6,024 bases of DNA from CAZGQY01 sp964528035. Lineage in GTDB: Bacteria > Pseudomonadota > Gammaproteobacteria > Methylococcales > UBA1147. The stretch spans positions 1 through 6,024 of the forward strand of contig CAZGQY010000228.1 in the NCBI GenBank assembly GCA_964528035.1, given 5' to 3'. The notes under the pieces were generated by a model. That model searched no databases. It had not been told where the DNA came from and saw nothing but the letters and a program-made list of their open reading frames with translations. Position 1 is the stretch's first letter. Each line of letters opens with the position of its first letter. Position numbers and translations under genes: made by a program. Of this stretch, positions 5,874-6,024 are shown one piece after another.

Positions 5874-6024
5874 AAAGCCCCAAATTTAGCCAGACTTAAT
5901 ATTTTAAGGATATTTTGATCAATGTCAGATTTCAAATGGCGGCATTTTAAAGGTGAAATGATCCTCGGGTGCGTTCGATGGTACTGTAAATACGGAATAC
6001 TACCGCGATTTGGAGGAAATAATG
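5860..6024 (+). mobile_element. IS6-family insertion sequence, left end (runs off the window)
   Basis: The sequence beginning at 5860, GGACTCTGTTGCAAA, matches the typical IS6-family terminal repeat (IS26: GGCACTGTTGCAAA). A transposase start codon lies 62 bp inside, the usual distance. If 5860 is the outer base, the 8-bp target duplication would be TCAATTTC at 5852-5859; its partner is beyond the window. The right end is not visible. Confidence 0.85.
5922..6024 (+). pseudogene. IS6-family transposase N-terminus with apparent frameshift (partial)
   Basis: The start MSDFKWRHFKGEMILGCVRW continues YCKYGI, the hallmark N-terminal region of IS6/IS26-family DDE transposases (IS26: RHFQRDIILWAVRWYCKYGI). 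AAGGA at 5906-5910, eleven bases before the ATG, is the ribosome binding site. In IS26 relatives KYGI is followed by SYRELQEM or similar. Here the starting frame gives LPRFGGNN instead, whereas the +1 frame from 6001 reads YRDLEEIM, the expected continuation. Only one base (C6000) lies between the Ile codon and that Tyr codon where a Ser codon is expected, so two bases appear to be missing. The copy is therefore probably inactive, unless the base call is wrong. The catalytic DDE residues lie outside the window. Confidence 0.8.

Noticed and set aside
1..6024. CRISPR array, rRNA or toxin-antitoxin pair
   Set aside because: No regularly spaced direct repeats, no rRNA-like sequence and no credible pair of small overlapping genes were seen.

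Overview
The window is dominated by a compact minus-strand signalling operon. In transcription order (right to left) it encodes a Tat-exported PotD-like periplasmic binding protein (5593-4280), a two-TM sensor histidine kinase with a roughly 240-residue helical periplasmic domain (4267-2468), a single-domain CheY/Rcp1-type response regulator (2467-2024), and a cytoplasmic receiver-histidine kinase (2027-906). The junctions are very tight: 12 nt, then a stop codon abutting a start codon, then a 4-nt ATGA overlap. This supports one transcript with translational coupling.

The binding protein has no ABC permease or ATPase partner in the window, and it sits directly upstream of a kinase with a large periplasmic sensor. 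The simplest reading, which is inference, is a periplasmic co-sensor system analogous in layout to TorT/TorS: the binding protein presents a ligand to kinase 1. Phosphoryl groups would then go to the stand-alone receiver and/or to the receiver domain of kinase 2. None of the four proteins has a recognisable DNA-binding or enzymatic output domain, so the final output lies outside the window or works by protein-protein contact.

Both flanks carry mobile-element debris. On the right, from about 5860, is the left end of an IS6-family insertion sequence: a terminal inverted repeat and the transposase N-terminus, with an apparent frameshift after 26 codons. The IR carries a palindromic TTGCAA that could act as an outward -35 facing the operon. 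On the left, 461-882 holds what looks like the frameshifted C-terminal remnant of a REP-associated tyrosine transposase (RAYT/Y1-type), with GGGTCA/TGACCC-type termini and REP-like hairpins. A second GACCTGACCCC motif lies 25 bp from the last operon gene. Positions 1-207 hold an unrecognised open frame running in from the left edge, and 208-460 has no gene that I can support.

The DNA is AT-rich by eye. The Tat signal, IS6 element, RAYT-type repeats and kinase types fit a proteobacterium, probably a gammaproteobacterium; this is inference, and no marker gene is present.
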